64,000 nt of DNA, from positions 21,291-85,290 of the forward strand of contig CAOJZU010000004.1 of NCBI GenBank assembly GCA_948466265.1. The letters are read 5' to 3'. The DNA comes from an uncultured Clostridium sp. GTDB lineage: Bacteria > Bacillota_A > Clostridia > TANB77 > CAG-508. This document shows positions 39,473 through 49,166 of this stretch, in pieces. Under the pieces are notes generated by a model that worked only from the letters and a program-made list of their open reading frames with translations, did not search any database and was not told the origin of the DNA. The position numbers and the translations under genes are program-made. Position 1 is the stretch's first letter. Each line of letters starts with the position of its first letter.

Positions 39473-40482
39473 ATGCAAAAATTAGGAAAACAAACTATAA
39501 AGTTTGATACTCCCCCATCTATTCTTGAAACTGCATCTATTGTGCGGGCCAAAGGAATCTCAGGGACCACTAAGTAAATATTTTGATACTTGCTTAAATG
39601 ATGAATTTTGGGGAGAAAAAACTTGGGAAAAGGCTGAAAGTAAAATTATAAAGGAAGCTATAAGTCTTGCTATTAATAAATCTAAAATTCCATCTGAGTC
39701 TATAGATTTTTGTTTTGCAGGAGATCTTCTCAATCAGTGTATTTCTGCAAGCTTTGGTATTCGTAGCTTTTCTATTCCATATTTTGGAATTTTTGGTGCT
39801 TGTTCTACTTTTGTTGAAGGTATGATACTTTCGAGTATTTTAGTTTCTTCAGGTATCGCAACTAATTCCCTTTTTGCAACTTCTAGTCATTTTTGTAGTG
39901 CAGAAAAACAATTTAGGTTTCCTCTAGAACTTGGAAATCAGAGACCTCCTACCTCACAGTGGACTGTTACAGGTGGAGCTGCTTCAATTGTTTCTTCTAA
40001 TGGAAATGGGCCATATATAACTCATGCAACTCCTCGGAAGAATCGTTGATATGGGAATAAAAGATGCAAATAACATGGGAGCTGCTATGGCACCTGCTGC
40101 TGTAGATACAATCGTTTCCCATTTTAAAGACACTGGAAGAAAACCAAGTTATTATGACGCAATAATCACTGGTGACCTTGGTCATATTGGCAAGGATATT
40201 GTTTCAGACATGATGCTAACTTATGGATATAATGTTAAACCAAATTATAATGATTGTGGAGTTCTTATTTTCGATAAAGAAGCTCAAGATACTCATTCTG
40301 GCGGTAGTGGTTGTGCATGCTGTGGTACTGTTTTTTCTGGATATTTATTTAATGAACTTAAGAATAAAAAATATAATAAGATTTTACTTGTTGCAACTGG
40401 TGCTCTTATGAATTCTACTTCATCTCAGCAAGGTGAAAGTATTCCAGGTATTGCTCATGCTGTTGCAATTGAGAATATGTGA
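39473..40482 (+). CDS. spoVAD: Stage V sporulation protein AD, two CGG frame breaks
   Basis: SpoVAD has a thiolase-like fold and binds dipicolinic acid. CGG 39545-39547, followed by G, breaks the frame at residue 25 (ASIVGPKESQGPLSKYFD), and CGG 40035-40037 at residue 188 (THATPGRIVDMGIKDANNMG). Motifs FCFAGDLLNQCISASFGIRS, FGIFGACSTFVEGM and DTHSGGSGCACC are present. The joined length is 335 residues, as in Bacillus. Start ATG 39473 has a GAAAGGAGA site. Confidence 0.97.
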
Positions 40483-40500
40483 AAGGAATGATTTAAAACT

Positions 40501-40894
40501 ATGGATATGTTTTTTGCTAGTTTAGAGCTTATGGATTATGTTTGGTGTTTTATCGTTCGGTGGTATTATTTGCGTTATTGCTCAGGTTTTAATTGATAAA
40601 ACTAAGATAACTCCCGCAAGAATTCTTGTACTTTTTGTAACTCTTCGGTGCTGTGCTTCGGAGGGCTTGGAATATATGATTATATTATAAATTTTGCAGG
40701 TGCTGGTGCAACAGTTCCTATCCTTCGGATTTGGTGCAAATTTAGCAAAAGGTGCTATAAAAGGTGTTAGAGAATTTGGTCTACTCCGGTGCTTTTACTG
40801 GTGGTATTAAGGCAGCTGCACGGACGGAATTTCTGCTGCTGTGTTCTTTGGATATATTGCTTCTCTTGTTGCTAAGCCTAAAATGAAGAAATAA
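40501..40894 (+). CDS. spoVAE: Stage V sporulation protein AE, seven CGG frame breaks
   Basis: A 128-residue membrane protein of the SpoVAE family. In-frame CGG occurs at 40558, 40646, 40659, 40726, 40787, 40821 and 40825 (first bases), restoring Gly 20, 49, 53, 75, 95, 106 and 107. The result reads FIVGGIICVIAQVLIDKTKITPARILVLFVTLGAVLGGLGIYD, given here in family order as FIVGGIIC, TLGAVLGG, VPILGFGAN, LLGAFTGGIKAAAGG. The last two are back-to-back CGGACGGA. No single uncorrected ORF is longer than about 30 codons, so ordinary gene calling would miss this gene. Confidence 0.95.
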
Positions 40895-40908
40895 AATTTC
40901 CGTTTTTG

Positions 40909-40937
40909 TTGCATAGTTTATGTAAATATGATATAAT
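40909..40937 (+). promoter_or_regulatory. Sigma-A promoter of the 40997 gene
   Basis: TTGCAT, 17-base spacer, TATAAT. The same arrangement recurs before the 42356 gene. Confidence 0.75.
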
Positions 40938-40941
40938 TTCG

Positions 40942-40976
40942 TGCATAAGCCGAATTTGGCTTATGCATAATTTTTC
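40942..40976 (+). terminator. Hairpin with T run in the leader of the 40997 gene
   Basis: TGCATAAGCC and GGCTTATGCA pair, followed by AATTTTTCC. It may end spoVA transcripts, but it lies downstream of the promoter at 40909 and so could also act as an attenuator. Confidence 0.65.
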
Positions 40977-40996
40977 CATTTTAAGGAGGACACTAT

Positions 40997-42028
40997 ATGA
41001 ACAAAAATTGTAGCAGTAATGTGGATACTGTTGTATCTCATCGGTTATTAGATGACTTATATTCGTTATCTAATACTATGGAGAACTTCAAATCAATGAA
41101 TCTTGATTTCATTGATTTAGGTTTCGTCAAATGGAATAATGAAGGTTCTATCGATAAATTACTTTCCTTATGCTATTTACTCGAAATCAAATCTGAAGTT
41201 TTACTTGATTTACAGCGGTTATTAAGCAGTGTACCAATGATACGCAATGTCCTGAATGATGATGAATTGATGTGCTTAAAATTTATCAATGATTTCGGAG
41301 TTGTTCAGTTCATTGGGGAAGCAGATGCGGATTGTTTTGATAAGCTTTTGTCTTTTTTTAAAGTGATTGAGTTTAAATGTTCTGTTTTATTCTCGCATTA
41401 TATTCCCATGCAGTTAGATTATTATCACCATTTTAATAAGCAAAAGTATGTAAAAAGAAGGGCTCTAGAGGCAAGAACTCGTACACGTATGGTTCAGCTG
41501 GGAAGCGCTGCTGTTTATTCAAAAGATTTAGAAGATTCAGATGATGGCAGCTTGCTGCGAGGCAAATTGGTGCGGAGTGAAGGTATTGCTCATAAGAAAT
41601 GTACCAAAAAAATCTGTGAAGCCAATAAAACACCTTGGACTAAATCTAAGTTTGAAGCTGCGCATAAGATTGTTAAGCGCACTAGACATCTGATCCGGCT
41701 TGCTGAAGTATATAAGGATTATACCATTCTTTACAGAGGTAGATATTTTAAGGATACCAGCAAGGACATTCAGCTTCCTGATGTTTTGGCGAATACCAAG
41801 GATACTGCAGCTGCAAAAGGAAAGAAGAATGTATACTTTGTACGGCTTCCTGAAGAGTGTGCAGGATATGAACATCGTTGCAGCGGGCAGTATGTCAAAG
41901 TTTATAATGGTGATGTACTTGAAGATGCAGATACTGAAGAAGCATTGTATCCGAGTAAAAAAGGAGATATTCCTATGAGTATTCGGAGAAATAGGCATAA
42001 CGCAAATATCCATCCTTTAGGCAGGTAG
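40997..42028 (+). CDS. Orphan protein with ordinary CGG-Arg codons, unknown function
   Basis: A 343-residue soluble protein I do not recognise. It starts MNKNCSSNVDTVVSHRLL after AAGGAGGACACTAT. The N-terminal half is helical, with two IDKLL/FDKLLSFF-like units; the C-terminal half is basic (VKRRALEARTRTRM, KIVKRTRHLIRLA) and ends in an Arg/His-rich tail, so it may bind nucleic acid. Six in-frame CGG codons (41042, 41216, 41573, 41696, 41843, 41984) act as Arg with no frame change. GC content is higher than in its neighbours. I infer recent acquisition. Confidence 0.75.
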   Translation: MNKNCSSNVDTVVSHRLLDDLYSLSNTMENFKSMNLDFIDLGFVKWNNEGSIDKLLSLCYLLEIKSEVLLDLQRLLSSVPMIRNVLNDDELMCLKFINDFGVVQFIGEADADCFDKLLSFFKVIEFKCSVLFSHYIPMQLDYYHHFNKQKYVKRRALEARTRTRMVQLGSAAVYSKDLEDSDDGSLLRGKLVRSEGIAHKKCTKKICEANKTPWTKSKFEAAHKIVKRTRHLIRLAEVYKDYTILYRGRYFKDTSKDIQLPDVLANTKDTAAAKGKKNVYFVRLPEECAGYEHRCSGQYVKVYNGDVLEDADTEEALYPSKKGDIPMSIRRNRHNANIHPLGR

Positions 42029-42170
42029 AATATTGTAACAAATAATATGCCTACTATTTCTTCTTGTGAGGTATCTTTAACCCCTATTATTTCTACTTCA
42101 GGTCGTTCTTACGGATTCCTTTAATTATTTATGGAAAAAAATAAGACTTATTTGTATATGGTCTTAAACG

Positions 42171-42208
42171 CAAAGAGCTCAGTGATTTTTCACTGGGTTC
42201 TTTGTTTT
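42171..42208 (+). terminator. Terminator after the 40997 gene
   Basis: AAAGAGCTCAGTG pairs with CACTGGGTTCTTT around T5, followed by GTTTT. In the rest of the 42029-42355 gap, a 25-codon frame at 42047-42124 lacks a ribosome site and was not called. Confidence 0.75.
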
Positions 42209-42247
42209 ATAAAATTATTGAAATATTATATACATACTTTAATATTG

Positions 42248-42276
42248 TTGCATATTTTACGTAAGTGTGGTATAAT
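42248..42276 (+). promoter_or_regulatory. Sigma-A promoter of the 42356 gene
   Basis: TTGCAT, 17-base spacer, TATAAT, matching the promoter at 40909-40937. Confidence 0.7.
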
Positions 42277-42355
42277 TGTTTTATGAAAACTTAACATAGT
42301 TTCAGATTTGTTTGTTAGTTACTTTTTATACACCAATTTCAAAGGAGGACAAGTC

Positions 42356-42514
42356 ATGGAAGATCAGACAAATTTTGTACTTAATGTAGAATATGCGTAC
42401 AGCAGCATTGCTGAATGGATTGATTTAGAGAGGCTTGGCCTCCTAATCATTGCTGAAGCTATTCGTATGCTTCAGGAAAGAAATTATCTTCCTGATGTAT
42501 CAGGCGTATTTTAA
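42356..42514 (+). CDS. Small orphan protein
   Basis: A 52-residue protein from ATG 42356, with the strong site AAAGGAGGACAAGTC. Sequence MEDQTNFVLNVEYAYSSIAE then WIDLERLGLLIIAEAIRML is probably two helices. It has no recognised domain. It has a promoter of the same kind as the preceding orphan gene and its own terminator, so the two look like a co-acquired pair. Confidence 0.65.
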   Translation: MEDQTNFVLNVEYAYSSIAEWIDLERLGLLIIAEAIRMLQERNYLPDVSGVF

Positions 42515-42547
42515 GCCACTTTCTTCTAAAAAAAGTAATTTAAGAAA

Positions 42548-42583
42548 AGACGCTTCCTTCTTTTTGGAAGCGTCTCTTCTTTT
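42548..42583 (+). terminator. Terminator after the small orphan gene
   Basis: AGACGCTTCC and GGAAGCGTCT pair around eight bases, followed by CTTCTTTT. It may also serve spoVS from the other side. Confidence 0.88.
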
Positions 42584-42599
42584 AATTATTTTCTAATAT

Positions 42600-42863
42600 T
42601 TAACTTCTTGATTCTACAAGAATTTTAATTCCAGTCCTATCTTCTCCTTCTACTTCAACCTCCGCAAAAGCTGGTACACATACTAGGTCCACTCCTGCTG
42701 GTGCAACGAATCCTCTTGCTATTGCGACTGCTTTAATTGCTTGGTTTAACGCCCCTGCTCCAATTGCTTGCATTTCTGCTTTACTACTTTCTTTTACCAA
42801 ACCAGCTATTGCTCCTGCTACTGAGTTTGGGTTTGATTTTGATGAGATTTTTAAAACTTCCAT
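42600..42863 (-). CDS. spoVS: Stage V sporulation protein S
   Basis: An 87-residue SpoVS with the highly conserved run SNPNSVAGAIAGLVKES, then AIGAGALNQAIKAVAIARGF and a C-terminal strand GIKILVESRS. SpoVS affects septation and spore coat assembly. The frame is intact and contains no CGG. Confidence 0.97.
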   Translation of the reverse strand: MEVLKISSKSNPNSVAGAIAGLVKESSKAEMQAIGAGALNQAIKAVAIARGFVAPAGVDLVCVPAFAEVEVEGEDRTGIKILVESRS

Positions 42864-43011
42864 TGTTTGTGCCTCCTATAATTTATTTTTTTGTTTCGTT
42901 TGAACATTTATATTTATATTATATTTGAAGCACAATGTCTAGTCTTTTTTGGAAAAAATTGGAAGTTTCCGTCGCATAAAATTAGCCTTTTTTGCCTTTT
43001 TTCGACATCTG

Positions 43012-43786
43012 TCACATATTAATTCTCTTAATATTTGTTACTTTGCAGTTTTCGTCATTTATTTCAAATATACATCCATTTAATATACATTCTCCTTTTG
43101 CTACTCTGTATTTTTCAGGTAATGTTGTTACAAATCTTTTAAGTGATGCATCTATTTCCATACCAATTACAGAGTTTTTTGGTCCTGTCATTCCTATATC
43201 TGTAATGTATCCTGTACCTTTTTCTAATATTTTTTCATCTGCTGTTTGTACATGTGTATGTGTTCCAAAAATAGCTGTTACCTCTCCATCTAAGTAATAT
43301 CCCATTGCGATTTTTTCTGCTGTTGCTTCTGCATGAAAATCTACTATTATAATATCTACTTCTTTTTCCTTTAATGATTTTAATATTTTTTTGCAAATCA
43401 AAAATGGATTTTCAGAAAGTACATTCATATCTGTTCTTCCGAATTAAGTTTATTACTGCAATTTTTTTATCCTTACAAGTATATATGTTATATCCTTTTC
43501 CGCAAACTCCACTTGGATAGTTTGCAGGTCTTATTAATTTTGGGTCGTCTATGAAGGTAAATATATCTTTTTTCCCCCATGTGTGATTTCCCATTGTGAC
43601 TGTATCTACATCAAGACTTATGATTTCATCAAATTGTTTTTTTGTAATTCCCATTCCATCTGCTACATTTTCTCCATTTACTATGCAAAAATCTATATTA
43701 TTTTCTTCTTTAATTATCTTTATTTCTTCACCTAATTTTTTTAGTCCACTATCTCCTATTAAGTCTCCTACCACCAAAATGTTCAT
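43012..43786 (-). CDS. ymdB: YmdB family metallophosphoesterase, one CGG frame break
   Basis: A 257-residue cyclic-nucleotide phosphodiesterase-like enzyme. Metal ligands are visible in LVVGDLIGDSGL, VNGENVADG, MGNHTWG, VDFHAEATAEK and GTHTHVQTADE. CGG 43439-43441 breaks the frame at residue 116 (INLIGRTDMNVLSENPF), inside the catalytic domain. In Bacillus ymdB follows rny; here they are about 2 kb apart with a sigma/anti-sigma pair between. Confidence 0.94.
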
Positions 43787-43846
43787 TATTTTATCACCTC
43801 AGGTACTATGATACTATAAATTAGTGATTTAGGCAAGGTTTATTTT

Positions 43847-44881
43847 CTAATATGCCAGAATAGGTTTTATTCTTTCTATAGAATTGCTTATATAAGGGTC
43901 AGCATATACTTTTTCTGTTTGTTCTTTGTTTAGCATAACATCTTCGTCTGTAGCTGTTCCTATTTCATATATGTAATTAGTAAGCTTTTCATATGTTTCG
44001 TAGTAAATAAATTCTTTAACAAGCAACATACTTTGTTTGTTTATCCACTGTTCAGTATAACTATTACCATAATTAGCATTTCTTCTTATTACATAACACT
44101 CTTCTTCTTCTCTAATTTCATAATTATAATATTGTTCTATAACACTTGATAAGTGCAAAAATTTTATATGGTCTTCATATAAATATTTGCTATCCATTAT
44201 AAAAAGTCCTCCCACATATTTTTTGTTATCAGTAAATTGTAAACATATACAATTTACTTTTGATTTTACTCCATAATTTGTATAGTTTTCTATTTCATTA
44301 TTGCCGTAAATATTATAAGTATTATGTACCTCTTTATATTTCCCATCTTTGTAATACATTGTAATATGTAATGCATCTGACTGATTTTTCAATTTAAATT
44401 CTTTTTTTAAGATAAAATTATCATTTTCAAAAAAAGCTTTAGTTTTTTCATATGCAATATTCATAATGTTATTTACTTCTTCATATGTTCTATAACTTTC
44501 TTCATACGTTTTATTGTTTTCTTTTTCTTCATATGTTTTATAACTTTTTTCATATGCTTTATTGTTTTCTATAATTTCATATACATTTGTTCCTAAAACT
44601 ATGGTACATATGATTATACTAATTAGTCCAAGCACTATTGCTATCCATTTAAACACTTTTATTTTTTTATTATATTTCTTTAAATAGTTTATTTCTATAT
44701 TTTCAATTTTATTTCTTGTTTCTTCTTCTGTTTGCTCACCTTTTAACATTTTTAACATTTCGTCACATTTATTGCAATTTTTTATATGCTTTTCTACAAA
44801 TTCTTTTGTGTTATCATTTATTTGATTTTCTACATAGTTTGGAAGTAAGTCTTTTATTATATCACATTCATTTTTAATCAT
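43847..44881 (-). CDS. Zinc-finger anti-sigma factor
   Basis: A 344-residue protein with an N-terminal anti-sigma zinc finger (HIKNCNKCDEMLKML, HxxxCxxC), one TM helix (WIAIVLGLISIIICTIVLG, about 78-96) and an outer domain. After the helix is a near-duplicate of about 16 residues (YEKSYKTYEEKENNK and YEESYRTYEEVNN). It overlaps the ECF sigma gene by eight bases, which supports a sigma/anti-sigma unit. The signal it senses is unknown. Confidence 0.85.
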   Translation of the reverse strand: MIKNECDIIKDLLPNYVENQINDNTKEFVEKHIKNCNKCDEMLKMLKGEQTEEETRNKIENIEINYLKKYNKKIKVFKWIAIVLGLISIIICTIVLGTNVYEIIENNKAYEKSYKTYEEKENNKTYEESYRTYEEVNNIMNIAYEKTKAFFENDNFILKKEFKLKNQSDALHITMYYKDGKYKEVHNTYNIYGNNEIENYTNYGVKSKVNCICLQFTDNKKYVGGLFIMDSKYLYEDHIKFLHLSSVIEQYYNYEIREEEECYVIRRNANYGNSYTEQWINKQSMLLVKEFIYYETYEKLTNYIYEIGTATDEDVMLNKEQTEKVYADPYISNSIERIKPILAY

Positions 44882-45362
44882 TGTCTAGCTCCTCCTTTAA
44901 TTTTATTTTTCCTCTATAATAGTTAATTCTTGCCCATTCTTCACTTTTTCCTAGGATTTCTCCTATTTCTTTAAATGAAAGTTCTCCTTTTATTCTCAGC
45001 AAAAATACTTCTTTTGTTTTTTCGTCTAATTTATGTATTTGCTTATATAAATTTATGATTTCGCTTCTATCTTCTATATGGTTTTCCAGTGACTTTTCTA
45101 TAATAAGGCTCTCTATATAGCTATCTTCATCTATAGAAATTAGTTTTATCCTTTTTTCTTTTCTCAAATAATCTTTCCATAAGTTTTTTGCAATTTGGCA
45201 TAACCAAACATTTAATTTGCAATCTCCTCTGAAATTTTCTATTCCGATAATAGCTTTATAGAAAGTCTCTTGTGTTAATTCTTCTGATATTTCATGACTT
45301 TCACATAAACTATACAAATAGTTGTAAACAAATCTTGAATGCTTTTTATATAATTCTTCCAT
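44874..45362 (-). CDS. ECF-type RNA polymerase sigma factor
   Basis: A 162-residue sigma factor. Region 2 has FVYNYLYSLCESHEISEELTQETFYKAI and FRGDCKLNVWLCQIAKNLWKDYLRK; region 4 has LRIKGELSFKEIGEILGKSEEWARINYYRGKIKL. It is translationally coupled to its anti-sigma factor. Targets cannot be seen in the window. Confidence 0.93.
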   Translation of the reverse strand: MEELYKKHSRFVYNYLYSLCESHEISEELTQETFYKAIIGIENFRGDCKLNVWLCQIAKNLWKDYLRKEKRIKLISIDEDSYIESLIIEKSLENHIEDRSEIINLYKQIHKLDEKTKEVFLLRIKGELSFKEIGEILGKSEEWARINYYRGKIKLKEELDND

Positions 45363-45435
45363 CTTTCCCCTCCTTTCTATTATTTATGACGTTATATTTG
45401 TTTCTTTTGTTACAAAAATAAATTACTTTTTAGAA

Positions 45436-45466
45436 AAACTCTCGGGATTTTCTCCCGAGAGTTTCT
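45436..45466 (-). terminator. rny terminator
   Basis: AAACTCTCGGGA and TCCCGAGAGTTT pair perfectly around five bases, with a T-rich tail on the minus strand. Confidence 0.88.
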
Positions 45467-45471
45467 TATTT

Positions 45472-47018
45472 TTATTTTGCGTATTCGATTGCTCTGGCTT
45501 CTCTTATTACATTTACTTTTATTTGTCCTGGATATTCCATTTCGTCTTCTACTTTCTTTGCAATATCTCTTGCCATGATTGTCATTTCTGCTTCTGATAC
45601 TTTTTCAGGTTTTACTATTATTCTGACTTCACGACCTGCTTGTATTGCATAAGATTTGTCAACACCATCAAATGAATCTGCAATCTCTTCTAATTTTTCT
45701 AGTCTCTTTATGTATGCTTCTAATGTTTCACGTCTTGCTCCTGGACGAGATGCTGATATTGCATCTGCTGCTTGTATTAAAACTGCTTCTAACGTTTGCG
45801 CTTCTACATCTTCATGATGCGCTTCTACTGCATTTATAACTAAAGGATTTTCTTTAAACTTCTTAAGTATTTCTACACCTATTTCAACATGTGTTCCTTC
45901 CATGTCATGATCTAATGCTTTTCCTATATCATGTAAAAGTCCAGCTCTTGCTGCTCTCTTACTATCTAATCCAAGTTCTTCTGCCATTATTCTTGCCAAA
46001 TTTGAAACTTCTATAGAATGATTTAAAACATTTTGACCATAACTTGTCCTATATTTTAGTTTTCCTATTAATTTTATTAATTCTTGATTTAGTCCGAATT
46101 ACTCCTGTTTCAAGTGTAGCTCTTTCTCCTTCTGATTTGATAGTTTCTGCAACTTCTTCTTTTGCTTTTTCTACCATTTCTTCTATTTTTGCAGGGTGTA
46201 TTCTTCCGGTCTTCTATTAGTTTCTCTAAAGCAATTTTTGCAACTTCTCTTCTTAATGGATCAAATCCTGATAATACAACAGCTTCTGGCGTATCATCTA
46301 TTATAAGATCTATCCCTGTAAGAGTTTCTAAAGCTTTTATGTTTCTACCTTCTCTTCCTATGATTCTACCTTTCATTTCATCACTTGGAAGTGCTACTAT
46401 TGATACTGTTGTTTCTGATGTATGATCTGCTGCACATTTTTGTATTGTATATGTAAGTATCTCTCTTGCATTTTTTACAGCATCTTCTTTTGCCTTTGTT
46501 TCTAACTCTTTTATGATATTTGCCTTCTCTGCTGTTATTTCTCTTTCAGTTTCATTTAAAAGCATTGTTTTTGCTTCTTCAGTAGTCAATCCAGAAATTC
46601 TTTGTAGTTCTTGTAATTCTTTGTCTATGATTTCTTGTGTTTCTTTTTTCTTATCTTCTACTTCTTGCATTTTTCTTTCTAATTCTTTTTCCTTATACTC
46701 TAAACTAGATGTTCTTTTTTCTAGATTTTCTTCTTTTTGTATTAATCTTTTTTCTTGAGATTGTACTTCACCACGTCTCTCTCTAATCTCTTTTTCAAGT
46801 TCATTTCTTTCATTCATAATTTCTTCTTTTGCCTTGAATACTTCTTCTTTTTTTATATTCTCAGCTTCTTTGTTTGCAACTTCTAACAATCTTTTTGCTT
46901 CATTTTCTGCACCTGAAATTTTGGATTCAGCAATTTTCTTTCTAATTATAACACCAATTGGAATAAATATTATTCCTGAGATTAGGACAGTGGCGATTAT
47001 TATTATAGTATTGTCCAT
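45472..47018 (-). CDS. rny: Ribonuclease Y, two CGG frame breaks
   Basis: RNase Y starts bulk mRNA decay at the membrane. The 514-residue joined protein has an N-terminal TM helix, a Glu/Lys coiled coil (about 30-190), a KH domain ([27 protein letters not shown]) and an HD domain ([23 protein letters not shown]). CGG 46206-46208 (residue 271, [14 protein letters not shown]) and 46094-46096 (residue 308, [14 protein letters not shown]) break the frame between the KH and HD domains. Confidence 0.97.
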
Positions 47019-47165
47019 AAAATCTACCTCTTTCCTATTTAATTTTCAATGTTCGTAATTTTTATATATAACTAATTATTTTAGAATATATTTCAACTTA
47101 CTATAATATTTTATATGTATTATTGTAAACTGTCAAGTATTTTTATGATTTTTTTGCTATTAAAC

Positions 47166-49096
47166 CTAAATCACTAATTTGTTTATTTTAGATTTTACAT
47201 ATGCTTCTAATTTTTGCATAAATTCTTCTGCATGAATTTCTTTTTTCGCAACCATTTCTAGTCCTTTTTCCCAACTTGCTGTCAGTTTTGGGTTTAGCAT
47301 ATCTGGCATAGCCCCTCTTACGACATCATATATTAGTTCTCCTTTTTCTGTTGGCGTTATTATTTGTGTCTTTTTGTTTATTCCTATATAATTTATTTTC
47401 TCTAATTTTTTCATTATCTCTGCTCTTGTTGCAGAAGTCCCTATTCCTGCACCTTTTATTTGTTCTCTTAATTCTTCATCTTCTATTAATTTACCTGCAT
47501 TTTCCATTGCAAGTATTATACTTCCCGAATTATATCTTGTAGGTGGAGAAGTTTCTGCTGTTTTTGTTTCGAAATTTTTGACTGCTATTTCTTGTCCTTT
47601 TTTTAATGAATTTAATATTTCTAAGTTGCCGCTTCCATCTTCTACTTCTTCCCCTTTATCTTCTTTTTTTGCTTCCTTATTTGGTTTTGCTATTTCTAAA
47701 TATCCCTGTTTTATACATACTTTTCCGACTTACTGAAAATTCTTCATTTTCTATTCCGAACTTTTACTGAAATTTTGCTGAATTCTGCTGGTGGATAAAA
47801 TATGCTTAAAAATCTTTTGCATATTAATTTGTATATGTTTTTTTGCAAATCACCTAATTTATCATAGTTCTCAAAGCCTGCTCCTGTAGGTATTATTGCA
47901 TAGTGGTCTGTTATTTTGCTATCGTCTACATATTTTGTTTTTATTAAGTTTGTACTATATTTTTCGTCTATCATTTTTTTGATATAATCTTGTATTTCTT
48001 CGTCTTTAAACCCTTTTGCAAGTCCATTTAAGTTTTTGCTTATTACTTTTGCCACTGCTGTAGAGAGTACTCTTGCGTCTGTTCTTGGGTATGTTACTAA
48101 CTTTTTTTCATATAATTCTTGGATAACTGCTAATGTTTCGTCTGGCTTTATTTTAAACCTCTTTGTACATTCGTTTTGTGCTTCTGCTAGATTAAATAGC
48201 AAGGGCGGGTTTTCTTTTGCTTTAGATTTTTTTACTTCAAGAATTTTTGCTTCTTTCTCTTTTAGACTAAGTATAAATTCTTTTGCATCTTCTTCTTTTT
48301 TGAAACCATTATCATTATATAGTTTTGGAGAGCCTAACATTTTTGATTTTTCTGTTTGTTTCCATTCTGCCTTAAAAGTATTATCTTCTCCAAATTCACC
48401 GAATTATTTTATAATATGATGTTTTTACAAAGTTTCTGATTTCTCTTTCTCTTGATACTATCATTCCAAGGACGCATGTCATAACACGTCCGAACTGATA
48501 TTGATATTTTTTCTTCGTTTATTTTTTTTGCAACTCTTCTTCCATATATTATAGATAAAAGTCTTGAGAAATTTATTCCAATTAGATAGTCTTCTTTTGC
48601 TCTTAGATATGCTGAATCTGATAGACTATCATACTCTGATAAGTCTTTTGCTTCTTCTATTCCCCTTTTTATTTCTTCTTCTGTTTGTGAATCTATCCAT
48701 ACTCTTTTTCTTGTCTTTCCTTGTATTCCGTGCTTCTTGTTCTACTAATCTATATATATATTCTCCTTCACGTCCAGAGTCTGTAGATACATATATTGTA
48801 TCTACATCTTCTCTCCCAAGTAATGATTTTATAATGTTAAACTGATTTTGTACACTTGGAATAATTTCATATTTATATTCTTTTGGAAGAAATGGCAATG
48901 TATCTAGCCTCCAATATTTTAGTTTTTCATCATATTTTTCAGGATATGACATAGTAACTAGGTGTCCTACACACCAAGTTACTATCCATTCTTCTGATTC
49001 TAGATATCCATTTCTTGCTCCACCATTTATTTTTAATACTTTTGCAAATTCTCTTGCAACTGATGGCTTTTCTGTTATTAGTAGTTTTTTTTGCAT
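47166..49096 (-). CDS. topB: DNA topoisomerase III, five CGG frame breaks
   Basis: A type IA topoisomerase of 641 residues. The toprim domain has LLITEKPSVAREFAKVL and VSTDSGREGEYIYRLV, and the active-site Tyr is in KLVTYPRTDARVLS. Breaks are at CGG 48728-48730 (residue 123, EQEAGIQGKTRKRVWID), 48490-48492 (202, ISVGRVMTCVLGMIV), 48399-48401 (232, YKIIGEFGEDNTF), 47756-47758 (446) and 47725-47727 (456, VGIENEEFSVSGKVCIKQG). The frame arithmetic closes exactly to the stop at 47166. Confidence 0.96.
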
Positions 49097-49121
49097 TTTA
49101 TTTTTTCCTATCTAAGAAAAT

Positions 49122-49153
49122 TAAACTCCCCTACATGAATGTAAGGGAGTTTA
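49122..49153 (-). terminator. pgi terminator
   Basis: AAACTCCCTTACAT and ATGTAGGGGAGTTT pair on the minus strand, followed by an AT-rich tail. Confidence 0.8.
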
Positions 49154-49166
49154 TATATTTTTTCAT

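Noticed and set aside
42047..42124. Possible 25-residue ORF after the 40997 gene
   Set aside because: No ribosome site, no recognisable sequence, and it lies before the terminator as probable trailing untranslated sequence.
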